The notes under the pieces: generated by a model
Seen by the model: only the letters and a program-made list of their open reading frames with translations
Databases searched by the model: none
What the model was told of the DNA's origin: nothing
In this document: positions 9,073-16,801 of the stretch, piece by piece
Position numbering within the stretch: position 1 is the stretch's first letter
Layout: each line of letters opens with the position of its first letter
Source: Clostridiales bacterium UBA1248
GTDB lineage: Bacteria; Bacillota; Clostridia; Oscillospirales; CAG-272
Assembly: GCA_002308615.1 (NCBI GenBank)
Contig: DBWC01000025.1
Coordinates: forward strand, 2,106 to 24,443
Direction of reading: 5' to 3'
DNA: 22,338 nucleotides
Made by a program: the position numbers and the translations under genes

Positions 9073-9651
9073 TTATTTCAAAATCTTATATTTACAAAAC
9101 GGGCAGTATTCCTCGTCTATTGAAACGTAGCTTTCGCAGACGCTGCAGATTATCTTTGAGTCGCCTGATTTATCGCGCTTTTCAAACAGCTTCAATCCTC
9201 TGTAATGGCGCACCTCGTCTCCGACCTTGTAATAATCGTGCGGGACTTTTTCAAACGTTGTATTATACAGCTTTACGTTCCCGTCCGGCTTCTGCACGTA
9301 TATCGATATTTTTGACACCTTGCTGTCAAAATTTATCATCTGCCCGTACGCCGTTTTCGTCTTATCGCCCGTCGTCTCGCGTATCTGTATTATCTTCCCC
9401 TCGCAGTTTACGTCGGTCAGATAATCAAAAAGTCCGCTTATCTTGACGCCGCAAAGACCTATAACGCCCATCAAAACTATCGTGAGCCAGCCGTTTCCGA
9501 AGCCCGTATGAGTTGACCAGAATATTCCGACGCCGATACACGCCGCCTCTATAAAAAGCGATATCAGAACCGACTTTATAAGGCGTCTTATAAGCATTTT
9601 TCTTATAGGGGCGTATTCCGGCGAGGTCTTATATTCCGAAAATCCGTTCAT
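9073..9651 (-). CDS. Two-TM membrane protein with C-terminal zinc-ribbon motif, function unknown
   Basis: 192-aa protein of no family I recognise. It has two hydrophobic segments near the N-terminus (about 27-46 and 54-74), a hydrophilic beta-rich middle (about 80-165) that looks like a small soluble domain, and a C-terminal four-Cys motif CSVC...CPFC (Cys169, 172, 183, 186) suggesting a zinc ribbon. The start ATG at 9649-9651 overlaps the stop of the upstream lipoprotein gene (ATGA, 4 nt), so the two are co-translated and may work together at the membrane. No strong Shine-Dalgarno is seen, which fits coupling. Its stop abuts the bidirectional terminator. Confidence 0.8.
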   Translation of the reverse strand: MNGFSEYKTSPEYAPIRKMLIRRLIKSVLISLFIEAACIGVGIFWSTHTGFGNGWLTIVLMGVIGLCGVKISGLFDYLTDVNCEGKIIQIRETTGDKTKTAYGQMINFDSKVSKISIYVQKPDGNVKLYNTTFEKVPHDYYKVGDEVRHYRGLKLFEKRDKSGDSKIICSVCESYVSIDEEYCPFCKYKILK

Positions 9652-10106
9652 TCCGTTTCCGATGCGCCGGAGGTGCTTTCCGTCACGGCGCCTATGGTAT
9701 ATATCTGCGTAAAGAAATATCCCTTGCTTGTTTTGGATATCGTGACCTCAAATACAACGGACTTTTCGCCGCAGCGGGCGATCAGATCGTACGTGTTCGA
9801 CGCTTCAGCGTTCGCGCTGATATTGACGCTCTTCTTGTGCTCCGTTACGGTAAATCCTAAGGAGGGATCCGCTCCCGACTGCACGATACAGTCGTATATA
9901 GATTCGATATCATCCGCTTTTACGTTTGAGCCGTCGCGCAGTACGCATATCGAAGCGATCTTATCAAAATTCCTTTGCGACAGATCAGAAAGCATATCGT
10001 CTATCATCTTCATCTCGTCCACCGGCTCGACGGTTTTTCCGGACGAGCACGCGCAGAGCGCCGATAAGAACACAAAGGCTAAAACGATACAAATAATTTT
10101 TTTCAT
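9648..10106 (-). CDS. Small predicted lipoprotein, function unknown
   Basis: 152 aa from ATG 10104-10106 (MKKIICIVLAFVFLSALCAC). A longer frame to 10190 would begin with a TTG and add a hydrophilic leader in front of the signal peptide, so it is rejected. The signal peptide ends at an LCAC lipobox with Cys20 as the likely lipidated residue; Cys at the -2 position is unusual. The rest is a small acidic soluble domain with a DEMKMIDDMLSDLSQRNFDK helix and a beta-rich half, loosely like the NTF2-like or DUF4878-type domains often seen in clostridial lipoproteins; that comparison is only an impression. It overlaps the next gene by 4 nt, so it is probably exported to the outer face of the membrane near that protein. 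Confidence 0.8.
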   Translation of the reverse strand: MKKIICIVLAFVFLSALCACSSGKTVEPVDEMKMIDDMLSDLSQRNFDKIASICVLRDGSNVKADDIESIYDCIVQSGADPSLGFTVTEHKKSVNISANAEASNTYDLIARCGEKSVVFEVTISKTSKGYFFTQIYTIGAVTESTSGASETE

Positions 10107-10148
10107 TTTCCGTATTTTCCCGATCAATAAATAATCATAAGACGTATC

Positions 10149-10218
10149 CGCGGCGGACGGGGGCGCGTATTCCGGATCATTTATATCCAAAATGCGTATC
10201 GCCCCGGGATCCGCCGCG
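10149..10218. repeat. Long imperfect inverted repeat in the gap upstream of the lipoprotein
   Basis: The left arm (10149-10165) and right arm (10200-10218) pair as 9 perfect base pairs (CGCGGCGGA with TCCGCCGCG), a small internal loop, then 6 more pairs (GGGGCG with CGCCCC), enclosing 34 nt. There is no T run on either side, so it is not a standard terminator. It lies 43-112 nt upstream of the lipoprotein start and could be a leader structure or an operator. Apart from this and the hairpin at 10238-10264, I see nothing in the gap 10107-10278. Confidence 0.5.
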
Positions 10219-10237
10219 CTTTATTCAATTATGCCTT

Positions 10238-10264
10238 GACCGGCGTCATATCAAACGTCCGGTC
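10238..10264 (-). terminator. Hairpin just downstream of the dockerin gene, no U-tract
   Basis: GACCGG-CGT (10238-10246) pairs with ACG-T-CCGGTC (10255-10264): 9 pairs with one bulged base and an 8-nt loop. It begins 15 nt after the stop of the large secreted protein. The position fits an mRNA 3' end structure, but no run of U follows on the - strand, so efficient intrinsic termination is doubtful. Confidence 0.35.
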
Positions 10265-10278
10265 CGTATCACGTTCCC

Positions 10279-13200
10279 TTACTGGACCGTGCTTACGTAT
10301 CTGAACAGAGCTACGACGTCTTTGTTGTTGATCTCGCCGTCGCTGTTGAAATCATATACGAATATATCTTCGACCGTTTCGTTGTAGGATACGCATCTGA
10401 ACAGCATTACAACGTCTTTGTTGTTGATCTCTTTATCGCCGTTGATATCGCCTTTTATCTTGATCACGTAGCCGCAGACGTCGCATACGCCGTCATTGTC
10501 ATCATCCTTATGCGCTTCGATATCAAGTATCTCGCCGCACACCGTGCATTTATGCCAATGATTGTGCTCGTCGAATTCTATCTCGCCGGCTTTGTGTTCG
10601 ATAATGTCGATACCGCCGTTTATAAGATTGAATTCCACGTTGTTCTGGTTGCTGTCAAATACGTCGCTCGGGATTATCTCCGCGGTAATGGGCAGGAATC
10701 TGCCGGGTTCAACGTCTTCAGCCACCTTGAAGGTGATCGTCGCGTACGTTATATCGCCTTTGACCTCGTCGTTGCCTGACAGCCAGTTTACGATGAGCTT
10801 GCGGTTCTCCGCGTTGAGTACCGTGCTCTTCATGGCGGAGTAGTCGTCCGGATCGTATATATCGAACGTTACTTTTGCCTTGCCCTTGGAGTCGGTCACA
10901 ACGGACAGCTTTTTATCGTACTTAAGAACAGCTTTCAAAGAGCTTATGCCCGGGTTGTTCTTCAGAACGATCTTGACCTGGATCTCGTCGCCGGGATTTG
11001 CTTCGATATTTGACGTACCGCCGTCGATTATGATGTTGAGCTTGCCGGGCGTGACTTCCGAAAGTTCATGATCGTAAAGCTCTTCATCTTCTGTTCCGGG
11101 ATCTGTGCCGGGGTTTGTACCGGGATCCGTGCCCGGATCCGTTCCCTGCGATCCGCCGGCTTCAACTACGATATCATAGTTGATCGTGCAGTAAGTATCG
11201 TCATTGAATATGGCTTTGATCGTCAGCACGTAGCTGCCTTTTTTGAGGTTGTTTATGCCGCTGAGTTCAAACATTCCGCCGCTTGCCGCGTCGTCATGAC
11301 CGAAGCCCGCGTGTATGCCCAGATAAGGATTTACACCTAAAGCTCCCGCCACGTCGGTTCTGTCTCTGTAGTTGTCGGAGCAGGAAATATCCGCGCCGAA
11401 ATCGATTTTATATACGATCTCTCTTAAGTATTCATTGTCGCCTAACGCCCAGCCGAGTATATACATTCTGTCGCCCTCGGTTATACGTATCGGGTGGTCG
11501 TCTTTGACGTCTATACTGCTGTCCAGTTCATTTGCGTTGACGTGGATCCTGTCTATATTGATCCTTCCGCTTTCATCACCTACGGGAGGATAGTAGGGCT
11601 GATCTTCACCGATCTTAACGTTATAGTGCTTTTTGATCGAGGTGCCGTCATTGAAAACAGCCTTGATCGTAAGTCTGTACGTTCCTTCTTCAAGCTGATC
11701 CATGCCGCTGAGCTCCAGCATATCGTTATCATAGCCAAAGCCCGCGTGTTCGCCTAAATGCGCGTCGAGACCGAAAGCCGCCGCTACGTCGGATCTGTCT
11801 CTGTAGTTGTCGGGGCAGGATATATCCTCGCCGCCGTTGATCGAATATACGATCTCTTTGAGGTTGTCGCTGCCGTACGCCCATCCGATTATGTAGAGCT
11901 TATCGCCCTTATCCATCTGTATCGGATCGTCGTATTTAACGTCGTTTCCGTAACTCAGCTCGTTATTGTTGACGCTTATCGCATCGATACTGATCCTTCC
12001 CTCGGTTACGGCGGGTTCGGCTTCTATAAGCATTATCGCCGGGTAATCGTCATACGCCGCGGAGCTTACCGTGTTGGCGTAAACGTCGGCGCATTTGTAT
12101 CCCTTGCAGCAGCCTATAACGAACCAGCAGTCGTTATCTATGCCGGAGCCGGACAGGCAGCTGAATTTAAGCGTGTAATCGCCGGGTTCAAAAACTTCTT
12201 CAAAATCAACGTCGTACCAGGTATCGCCGTTGCAGCTGAGCTCTTCCACGGCAACTAAATCGCCGTAACGTCTGAGCTCTATCAGCATCGTCGCCTGAGC
12301 GAAGCCGGCGTCAACGTTGCTGCAGTAGTAGAAACCGTGTATACCGCTGAAATATACGGCGGAAGTAAATTCTATCTCGACGTATCTGTCGTCGGGTTCG
12401 CCGACGGGATTGAACCACAGACACGGGGATATTGACGAGGGTTCATCACCGCAGAGCCAGCCGGTAACTTCCTGTCTTTCGTCAGGATCTTCATCGCCTC
12501 CGGTCTCGCCGGTATAATCGCCGCCGCCGTAGTATCCGCCGATCCACAGCCCGTCATTGAGTCTATTGATCGATTCTATGAACGCCTGTTCTTCGGCGCT
12601 TGTGATACAGGCAAGGTATCCGCCCAGCTGCTCACATTTTGCTTCCGCATTATCCCATGAGTAGTGGCCGCGATATATCCTGTAGCTGTGGCCGTTATAT
12701 GCATACGATCCGCTTTCTTCATCATTCCATTCGCAGATGTAACCGCCCTGCTCATAGCTGTCTATGCACAGGTCGTTCCAGTAATCCGGCCATATTGCCA
12801 TTCTGGGCTCATCGTTGCCGCCGTTCGGCTCGCCGCTGGCCCAGTGAGTGTATTCGAACTCTTCGCCGGAGATCCAGTGCCACTGACCGTCGCCCGTGGG
12901 CTGGATTATGGATCCGCCGCCTTCGCCGACCTTAAGGTTGAAGTTTCTGATGTGGCAGGTATTGTCGTTGTAAACGGCTTTGATCGAAAGGATATATTCG
13001 CCGTCTTCAAGCTCTTCGATACCGCTTAATTCAAGCATACCGCCGCTTGCAGCGTCGTCATGACCGAAACCGGCGTGCTCGCCCAATTCCGTTCTTTCTC
13101 CGAGAACGCCCATAACGTCGTATCTGTCTCTGTAGTTATCGGGGCAGGATACGTTCTCGCCGCCGTCGATCGAATAAACGATCTCTCTTAAATTGCTTGC

Positions 13201-13914
13201 GGCGTACGCCCAGCCGAGTATATAGAGCCTGTCGCCCCGGTTGATCTGTATCGGATCGTCGTACTGAACGTTGTTTCCGTAGTCAAGCACGTTTTCATTG
13301 ACGTAGATCCTGTCAATATTAAGCATTCCTACGGTCGCCGTTTCCTCTTCCAGCTCTATGGGGTCGTCTCCGCCGTCGTCATAAATCACGTCGCCTACGA
13401 GAAGCGTAAATACGCCTATTCCGTACGGATTCGAGTCGAAGATCTCTTCGCTGCCATCGTCATATATGGCTTTGATCTCGATCTCGTATCTGCCTTCGGA
13501 AAGCTGATCGATGCCCGTAAGCTCCATCATGCCGCCGTCTTTGGCTTCGTCAAATCCGAAGCCCGCGCCTTCTCCGACAATCGGATCAAGTCCGAATGCC
13601 GCCGCAACGTCGGGTCTGTCTCTGTACCCGCCGGTGCACTCGATGTCATCGCCGCCGTCGATCGTATATACGATCTTGTCAAGACCGACAGGATCATACT
13701 CATTGACAGCCCAACCGAGTATGTAGAGCTTGTCGCCCGGATTGATCCTTACGGGTTCTCCGGTGGGGCCTGATACAGGCTGTCCCGCGGCTTCGCCGAC
13801 AATTCTGTCGTTTTCATTGATAAACAGTCTGTCGAGACTGTATCTCGCGGATACGCTTACCGCAAGACTCAGCACCATAACAGAAGCTATCATGATCGCC
13901 AAGAACTTCTTCAT
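10279..13914 (-). CDS. Large secreted modular protein: repeats, C-type lectin halves, cohesin-like domain, dockerin
   Basis: 1211 aa with a Sec signal peptide (1-23, cleavage after SVSA). Order of parts: module R1 (25-174); R2 (197-331); the C-terminal half of a C-type lectin fold (343-396: GEPN at 361-364, WND at 379-381, YICEW); the N-terminal half of one (404-460: YNGHSYRIY, GGYLACITSAEEQAF, WIGG); a beta-rich domain (about 483-634); R3 (638-769); R4 (783-918); a Gly-Thr-Asp-Pro linker (922-942); a cohesin-like beta-sandwich (957-1104); a four-Cys ribbon (Cys1123/1126/1144/1147); and a dockerin with two Ca-binding loops (1156-1167 and 1188-1199), each followed by a helix. The start has Shine-Dalgarno GGGAGA (13925-13930). 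Catalytic residues were not recognised. Likely role: extracellular glycan binding or scaffolding, held to a partner cohesin through its dockerin. Exact function is unknown. Confidence 0.9.
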   Translation of the reverse strand: MKKFLAIMIASVMVLSLAVSVSARYSLDRLFINENDRIVGEAAGQPVSGPTGEPVRINPGDKLYILGWAVNEYDPVGLDKIVYTIDGGDDIECTGGYRDRPDVAAAFGLDPIVGEGAGFGFDEAKDGGMMELTGIDQLSEGRYEIEIKAIYDDGSEEIFDSNPYGIGVFTLLVGDVIYDDGGDDPIELEEETATVGMLNIDRIYVNENVLDYGNNVQYDDPIQINRGDRLYILGWAYAASNLREIVYSIDGGENVSCPDNYRDRYDVMGVLGERTELGEHAGFGHDDAASGGMLELSGIEELEDGEYILSIKAVYNDNTCHIRNFNLKVGEGGGSIIQPTGDGQWHWISGEEFEYTHWASGEPNGGNDEPRMAIWPDYWNDLCIDSYEQGGYICEWNDEESGSYAYNGHSYRIYRGHYSWDNAEAKCEQLGGYLACITSAEEQAFIESINRLNDGLWIGGYYGGGDYTGETGGDEDPDERQEVTGWLCGDEPSSISPCLWFNPVGEPDDRYVEIEFTSAVYFSGIHGFYYCSNVDAGFAQATMLIELRRYGDLVAVEELSCNGDTWYDVDFEEVFEPGDYTLKFSCLSGSGIDNDCWFVIGCCKGYKCADVYANTVSSAAYDDYPAIMLIEAEPAVTEGRISIDAISVNNNELSYGNDVKYDDPIQMDKGDKLYIIGWAYGSDNLKEIVYSINGGEDISCPDNYRDRSDVAAAFGLDAHLGEHAGFGYDNDMLELSGMDQLEEGTYRLTIKAVFNDGTSIKKHYNVKIGEDQPYYPPVGDESGRINIDRIHVNANELDSSIDVKDDHPIRITEGDRMYILGWALGDNEYLREIVYKIDFGADISCSDNYRDRTDVAGALGVNPYLGIHAGFGHDDAASGGMFELSGINNLKKGSYVLTIKAIFNDDTYCTINYDIVVEAGGSQGTDPGTDPGTNPGTDPGTEDEELYDHELSEVTPGKLNIIIDGGTSNIEANPGDEIQVKIVLKNNPGISSLKAVLKYDKKLSVVTDSKGKAKVTFDIYDPDDYSAMKSTVLNAENRKLIVNWLSGNDEVKGDITYATITFKVAEDVEPGRFLPITAEIIPSDVFDSNQNNVEFNLINGGIDIIEHKAGEIEFDEHNHWHKCTVCGEILDIEAHKDDDNDGVCDVCGYVIKIKGDINGDKEINNKDVVMLFRCVSYNETVEDIFVYDFNSDGEINNKDVVALFRYVSTVQ
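11089..11151 (-). repeat. Low-complexity Gly-Thr-Asp-Pro linker
   Basis: Codons 922-942 repeat the unit DPGT/NPGT four to five times. At the DNA level this is a short imperfect tandem repeat of about 12 bp. Such linkers separate domains in cellulosome-like and surface proteins, and this one splits the repeat region from the cohesin-like domain. Confidence 0.75.
11161..11568 (-). repeat. Module R4 of the secreted protein
   Basis: Codons 783-918. It has GDRMYILGWA, REIVYKIDFG, Cys845, YRDRTDVAGALG (849-860), HAGFG (868-872) and GSYVLTIKAIFNDD. It ends just before the Gly-Thr-Asp-Pro linker. Confidence 0.85.
11608..12003 (-). repeat. Module R3 of the secreted protein
   Basis: Codons 638-769. 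It has GDKLYIIGWA, KEIVYSINGG, Cys700, YRDRSDVAAAFG (704-715), HAGFG (723-727) and EGTYRLTIKAVFNDG. It lies after the beta-rich domain, so the four modules form two pairs that flank the lectin region. Confidence 0.85.
12922..13326 (-). repeat. Module R2 of the secreted protein
   Basis: Codons 197-331. It has GDRLYILGWA, REIVYSIDGG, Cys257, YRDRYDVMGVLG (261-272), HAGFG (280-284) and DGEYILSIKAVYND. It is followed directly by the lectin halves. Confidence 0.85.
13393..13842 (-). repeat. Module R1 of the secreted protein
   Basis: Codons 25-174. It shares with R2-R4 the order [LF]xxNE..., GDKLYILGWA, DKIVYTIDGG, a single Cys (93), YRDRPDVAAAFG (97-108), GAGFG (116-120) and a closing strand EGRYEIEIKAIYDDG. 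It is the most divergent copy, with a longer first loop. Confidence 0.8.
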
Positions 13915-13924
13915 GTGTGTTGTT

Positions 13925-13972
13925 TCTCCCTTTGATGTTTATTATATATACGGCTTTCGCCTTTTATACCAA
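13925..13972 (-). promoter_or_regulatory. Candidate promoter and Shine-Dalgarno of the secreted-protein gene
   Basis: On the - strand TTGGTA (13972-13967) precedes an AT-rich TATATATAAT (13950-13941) with a spacer of 16-20 nt depending on the -10 chosen. Shine-Dalgarno GGGAGA (13930-13925) follows, 10 nt from the ATG. The ribosome-binding site is clear; the promoter is only plausible, since AT-rich runs give such matches by chance. Confidence 0.4.
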
Positions 13973-14010
13973 TATTTTTTCAGGTCCTTTTGCCGGGACC
14001 GCGCGGCGTA

Positions 14011-14808
14011 TTATTTGCCGAGCTTGAGATTTTTTTCGTACGACGCTTTTACGGCGTCTATCATGGCTGCTCTTACTTTCGCGTGCTCCATGGCGGCGAC
14101 GCCTTCTATGGTGCTTCCGCCGGGACTGCACACCTCGTCCTTCAGCTGTTCAAGATGCTTGCCCGTCGATAACGCGAGCTCAGCCGCGCCTGAAAGCGTA
14201 AGCTCCGCGTATTTTACCGCGTGCGCGCGGTCAACGCCGCACGCCACGGCGCCGTCTGCCAACGCCTGCATTATGACGAACGCGTAAGCCGGACCGCAGC
14301 CGGTAAGCGTGCCCGCCGTTTCTATCATCTTCTCCGTCACGTCGTCGCACGTGCCGGCGGCGCCGAGAAGATCGAAAAATTCCGCCTTTTCTTCATCCGT
14401 CACGCCGTCGCAGGCGGCGAGGATCACTCCTTTGCCGCAGAGCACGGGCGTGTTCGGCATTATGCGTATGACCGGCAGATCGAACCCGACCGCCTGCTTT
14501 ACCGTTTCTATCGTTATTCCCGCCGCGACCGAGACGAGTACGAATCTGTCTTCTCTTTTCTTCAAGACCGGCGCGATGTCCGCTAAAACGGAACGTATGA
14601 TATTCGGCTTTACAGCGACGAAAATATATCCGCATCCCGCAGCTTCTTCATTATCGCAGCTTTTGCATCCGAGCTCAGCCGCAAGAGCCTCCGACACGGA
14701 CGACGGTACGTTTGAAAGATACAGCTCGGCTCCGCTTACCTTTTTTCTCACGGCGCGGGCAAGCGCTCCGCCCATAACGCCTACTCCGATAAATCCAACC
14801 CTGCTCAT
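14011..14808 (-). CDS. proC: Pyrroline-5-carboxylate reductase
   Basis: Last step of proline biosynthesis: NAD(P)H-dependent reduction of P5C to proline. 265 aa, normal length. It has an N-terminal Rossmann fold with GFIGVGVMGGALA (5-17; the usual Asn in GxGNM is Val here), VAVKPN (64-69), IMPNTP (116-121) and the family signature LKDEVCSPGGST (222-233). The ATG lies inside an ATGA overlap with the proA stop (14805-14808), and an AAGGGA-like element about 15 nt upstream is too distant to be a strong ribosome-binding site. It is the last gene of the operon; no U-tract terminator follows before the secreted-protein gene. Confidence 0.96.
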   Translation of the reverse strand: MSRVGFIGVGVMGGALARAVRKKVSGAELYLSNVPSSVSEALAAELGCKSCDNEEAAGCGYIFVAVKPNIIRSVLADIAPVLKKREDRFVLVSVAAGITIETVKQAVGFDLPVIRIMPNTPVLCGKGVILAACDGVTDEEKAEFFDLLGAAGTCDDVTEKMIETAGTLTGCGPAYAFVIMQALADGAVACGVDRAHAVKYAELTLSGAAELALSTGKHLEQLKDEVCSPGGSTIEGVAAMEHAKVRAAMIDAVKASYEKNLKLGK

Positions 14809-16034
14809 CTTATCTGACCGTTCCCTTCTATAAGGTATTTATAGCTTACAAGCTCGCATAAGCCCATCGGACCTCTTGCGTGGAGCTTCTGCGTTGAGAT
14901 GCCCATTTCACATCCGAGCCCGAATTCGCCGCCGTCCGTAAACCGCGTCGACGCGTTTACGTAAACGGCCGCGCTGTCCACGTTGTTCAAAAAATACTCC
15001 GCCGCCGCTTTGTCCTCCGTCACTATCGCGTCGCTGTGGTGAGTCGAGTGCGCCGCTATGTGCGACACGGCTTCTTCCACGCCGGACACGACCTTGACGG
15101 CCATTATATAGTCTAAAAACTCCGTATCGAAATCAAGCTCTCCCGCGGGCTTGCCGTCTATTATTTCTGCCGCCTCGGCATCGAGCCTCAGCTCTACGTT
15201 TGACATTTTTTCTTTGAACTTCGGCAGAAATTCTTTTGCAGCAGCTCTGTCAACAAGGCAGACCTCCGCGGCGTTGCAAACGGACGGGCGCGACGTTTTT
15301 GCGTTATACACTATGTCAAGAGCCTTTTTTTGGTCCGCGGCTTTGTCGATATACACGTGGCATATCCCCGTTCCCGTTTCTATGCACGGTACCGTTGAAT
15401 TCTGCAAACAGCTTTGTATAAGCCCTTTGCCGCCGCGAGGTATAAGCACGTCAACATATCCGTTCGCTTTCATAAGCTCGTTTGCGCTCTGACGCGACGC
15501 GTCGGGCACGAGATTTATAAAGTCCTCCGGTATGCCGGACAGTCTCAAGCCCTCTCTCATCGCCTCGACTATCGCTTTAGCCGAGCGGTAACAGTCGCTG
15601 CCGCTTCTCAGCACGCAGACGTTTGACGATTTGAAACAGAGCACCGCGGCGTCCGACGTTACGTTCGGGCGGCTCTCGTAAATTATCGCAACGACTCCGA
15701 GCGGCACCGTCTTCTTAGTTATTTTAAGACCGTTAGGACGCGTGTTTTCCGATAAAACGACGCCGACCGGGTCCGGCAGAGCCGCGACGGCTTCCATGCC
15801 TTCTATCATGCCGTTTATGCGCTTTTCGTCAAGGCGCAGACGGTCTATCATGGACGCGGAAAGCCTGCTCTGCGCCGCTTCCACGTCCTCAGCGTTTGCT
15901 TTCAGTATCAGATCGGCGCGCTCTCTTATGCACTGTGCCGTTTTATATATCGCCGCGTTTTTTATATCCGTCGTTAAAGACGGAGCGGCGTAGGACGCTT
16001 TTTTCGCAAGCGCCAGCATTTTTTGTGTGGTCAT
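14805..16034 (-). CDS. proA: Glutamate-5-semialdehyde dehydrogenase (gamma-glutamyl phosphate reductase)
   Basis: Second step of proline biosynthesis: NADPH-dependent reduction of gamma-glutamyl phosphate to the semialdehyde, which cyclises to P5C. 409 aa, normal for the family. Visible: PLGVVAIIYESRPNV (111-125), LRSGSDCYRSA (142-152), PRGGKGLI (199-206), the catalytic Cys253 in RPSVCNAAE, and the C-terminal FTDGGEFGLGCEMGIS stretch. The ATG sits in an ATGA overlap with the proB stop (16031-16034), and its own stop overlaps proC in the same way. ProB and ProA usually act as a complex that protects the labile phosphate, which fits the coupling. Confidence 0.97.
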   Translation of the reverse strand: MTTQKMLALAKKASYAAPSLTTDIKNAAIYKTAQCIRERADLILKANAEDVEAAQSRLSASMIDRLRLDEKRINGMIEGMEAVAALPDPVGVVLSENTRPNGLKITKKTVPLGVVAIIYESRPNVTSDAAVLCFKSSNVCVLRSGSDCYRSAKAIVEAMREGLRLSGIPEDFINLVPDASRQSANELMKANGYVDVLIPRGGKGLIQSCLQNSTVPCIETGTGICHVYIDKAADQKKALDIVYNAKTSRPSVCNAAEVCLVDRAAAKEFLPKFKEKMSNVELRLDAEAAEIIDGKPAGELDFDTEFLDYIMAVKVVSGVEEAVSHIAAHSTHHSDAIVTEDKAAAEYFLNNVDSAAVYVNASTRFTDGGEFGLGCEMGISTQKLHARGPMGLCELVSYKYLIEGNGQIR

Positions 16035-16801
16035 TGTTTTTTACCCGCAAAACGCGTGCCGACGGGCTTGCCCTCGCATATATCGTACAGAGCCTCCGGC
16101 TTTTTGCCGTTACAGATTATCATATCTATTCCGTGTTTCGTAACGAGCGCCGCCGCGGACAGCTTAGTTTTCATGCCGCCGGTACCGAGCGCCGTGGACG
16201 AGCCTTCGCCCAAGCTCATAATGTTTTCTTTCAGATCCGTCACGGTCGGGATCAGCTTCGCGTCTTCGTCCTTATGCGGATCGGCGGTGTAAAGGCCGTC
16301 TATATCGGATAAAATGACGAGCAGATCGGCTTTCGCGCCTATCGCGACTAACGCCGACAGCGTGTCGTTATCTCCGATGCCGAGCTCCGCGGTCGATACC
16401 GTGTCGTTTTCGTTTATTATAGGCAGCGCGCCTAACTGAAGCAGTCTGTTTAACGTATTTGAAAAGTTTTCGTATTTTGTTTTATCTTCAAAATCGTCCG
16501 CTGTCAGAAGTATCTGCGCGACGTTGTGATGATATTCGCCGAAAAGCTTGTCGTATACGTACATCAGCTCGCACTGACCGACGGCGGCAGCCGCCTGCTT
16601 TGTCGGGATATCGGTCGGACGTTCCGGCAAGGACAGCTTGCCGACGCCCATTCCGATGGCGCCGGACGAGACCAAAAGTATCTCGTGACCGGAGTTTTTA
16701 AGATCGGATAACACCTTTGCGAGCTTTTCCGTCTGTCTGATATTAAGCCTGCCCGTCTGATGTGCGAGAGTGGAGGTCCCTACTTTGATTACTATCCTCA
16801 T
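16031..16801 (-). CDS. proB: Glutamate 5-kinase, short form without PUA domain
   Basis: First and normally feedback-regulated step of proline biosynthesis: ATP-dependent phosphorylation of glutamate. The start chosen is ATG 16799-16801 (MRIVIKVGTSTL, 256 aa); an ATG at 16894 would add 31 basic residues inside the upstream gene. Motifs: KVGTST (6-11), VSSGAIGMG (44-52), INENDTV (129-135), GIGDND (141-146), SDIDGLYTADP (165-175) and GTGGMKTK (206-213). The amino-acid kinase domain is complete, but the C-terminal PUA domain of the 367-aa E. coli type is absent, as in a number of other bacteria. The ATG overlaps the oxidoreductase stop (ATGA, 16798-16801). Confidence 0.96.
   Translation of the reverse strand: MRIVIKVGTSTLAHQTGRLNIRQTEKLAKVLSDLKNSGHEILLVSSGAIGMGVGKLSLPERPTDIPTKQAAAAVGQCELMYVYDKLFGEYHHNVAQILLTADDFEDKTKYENFSNTLNRLLQLGALPIINENDTVSTAELGIGDNDTLSALVAIGAKADLLVILSDIDGLYTADPHKDEDAKLIPTVTDLKENIMSLGEGSSTALGTGGMKTKLSAAALVTKHGIDMIICNGKKPEALYDICEGKPVGTRFAGKKQ

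Noticed and set aside
10107..10190. N-terminal extension of the small lipoprotein to 10190
   Set aside because: It starts with TTG, puts 28 polar residues before a clear signal peptide and has no Shine-Dalgarno.
11758..12258. + strand frames opposite the secreted-protein gene
   Set aside because: Several open frames (up to 185 codons) run against the 1211-codon gene. They arise from its repeated, stop-poor codons and show no start signals or domains.
10279..13914. The repeats as a CRISPR or tandem DNA array
   Set aside because: The repetition follows codons of protein modules of about 135 residues with diverged DNA. There are no short constant repeats with unique spacers.
13983..14000. GGTCC/GGACC hairpin after proC as a terminator
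   Set aside because: The stem is only 5 bp with an 8-nt loop, and in the direction of proC it is followed by A-rich rather than U-rich sequence.
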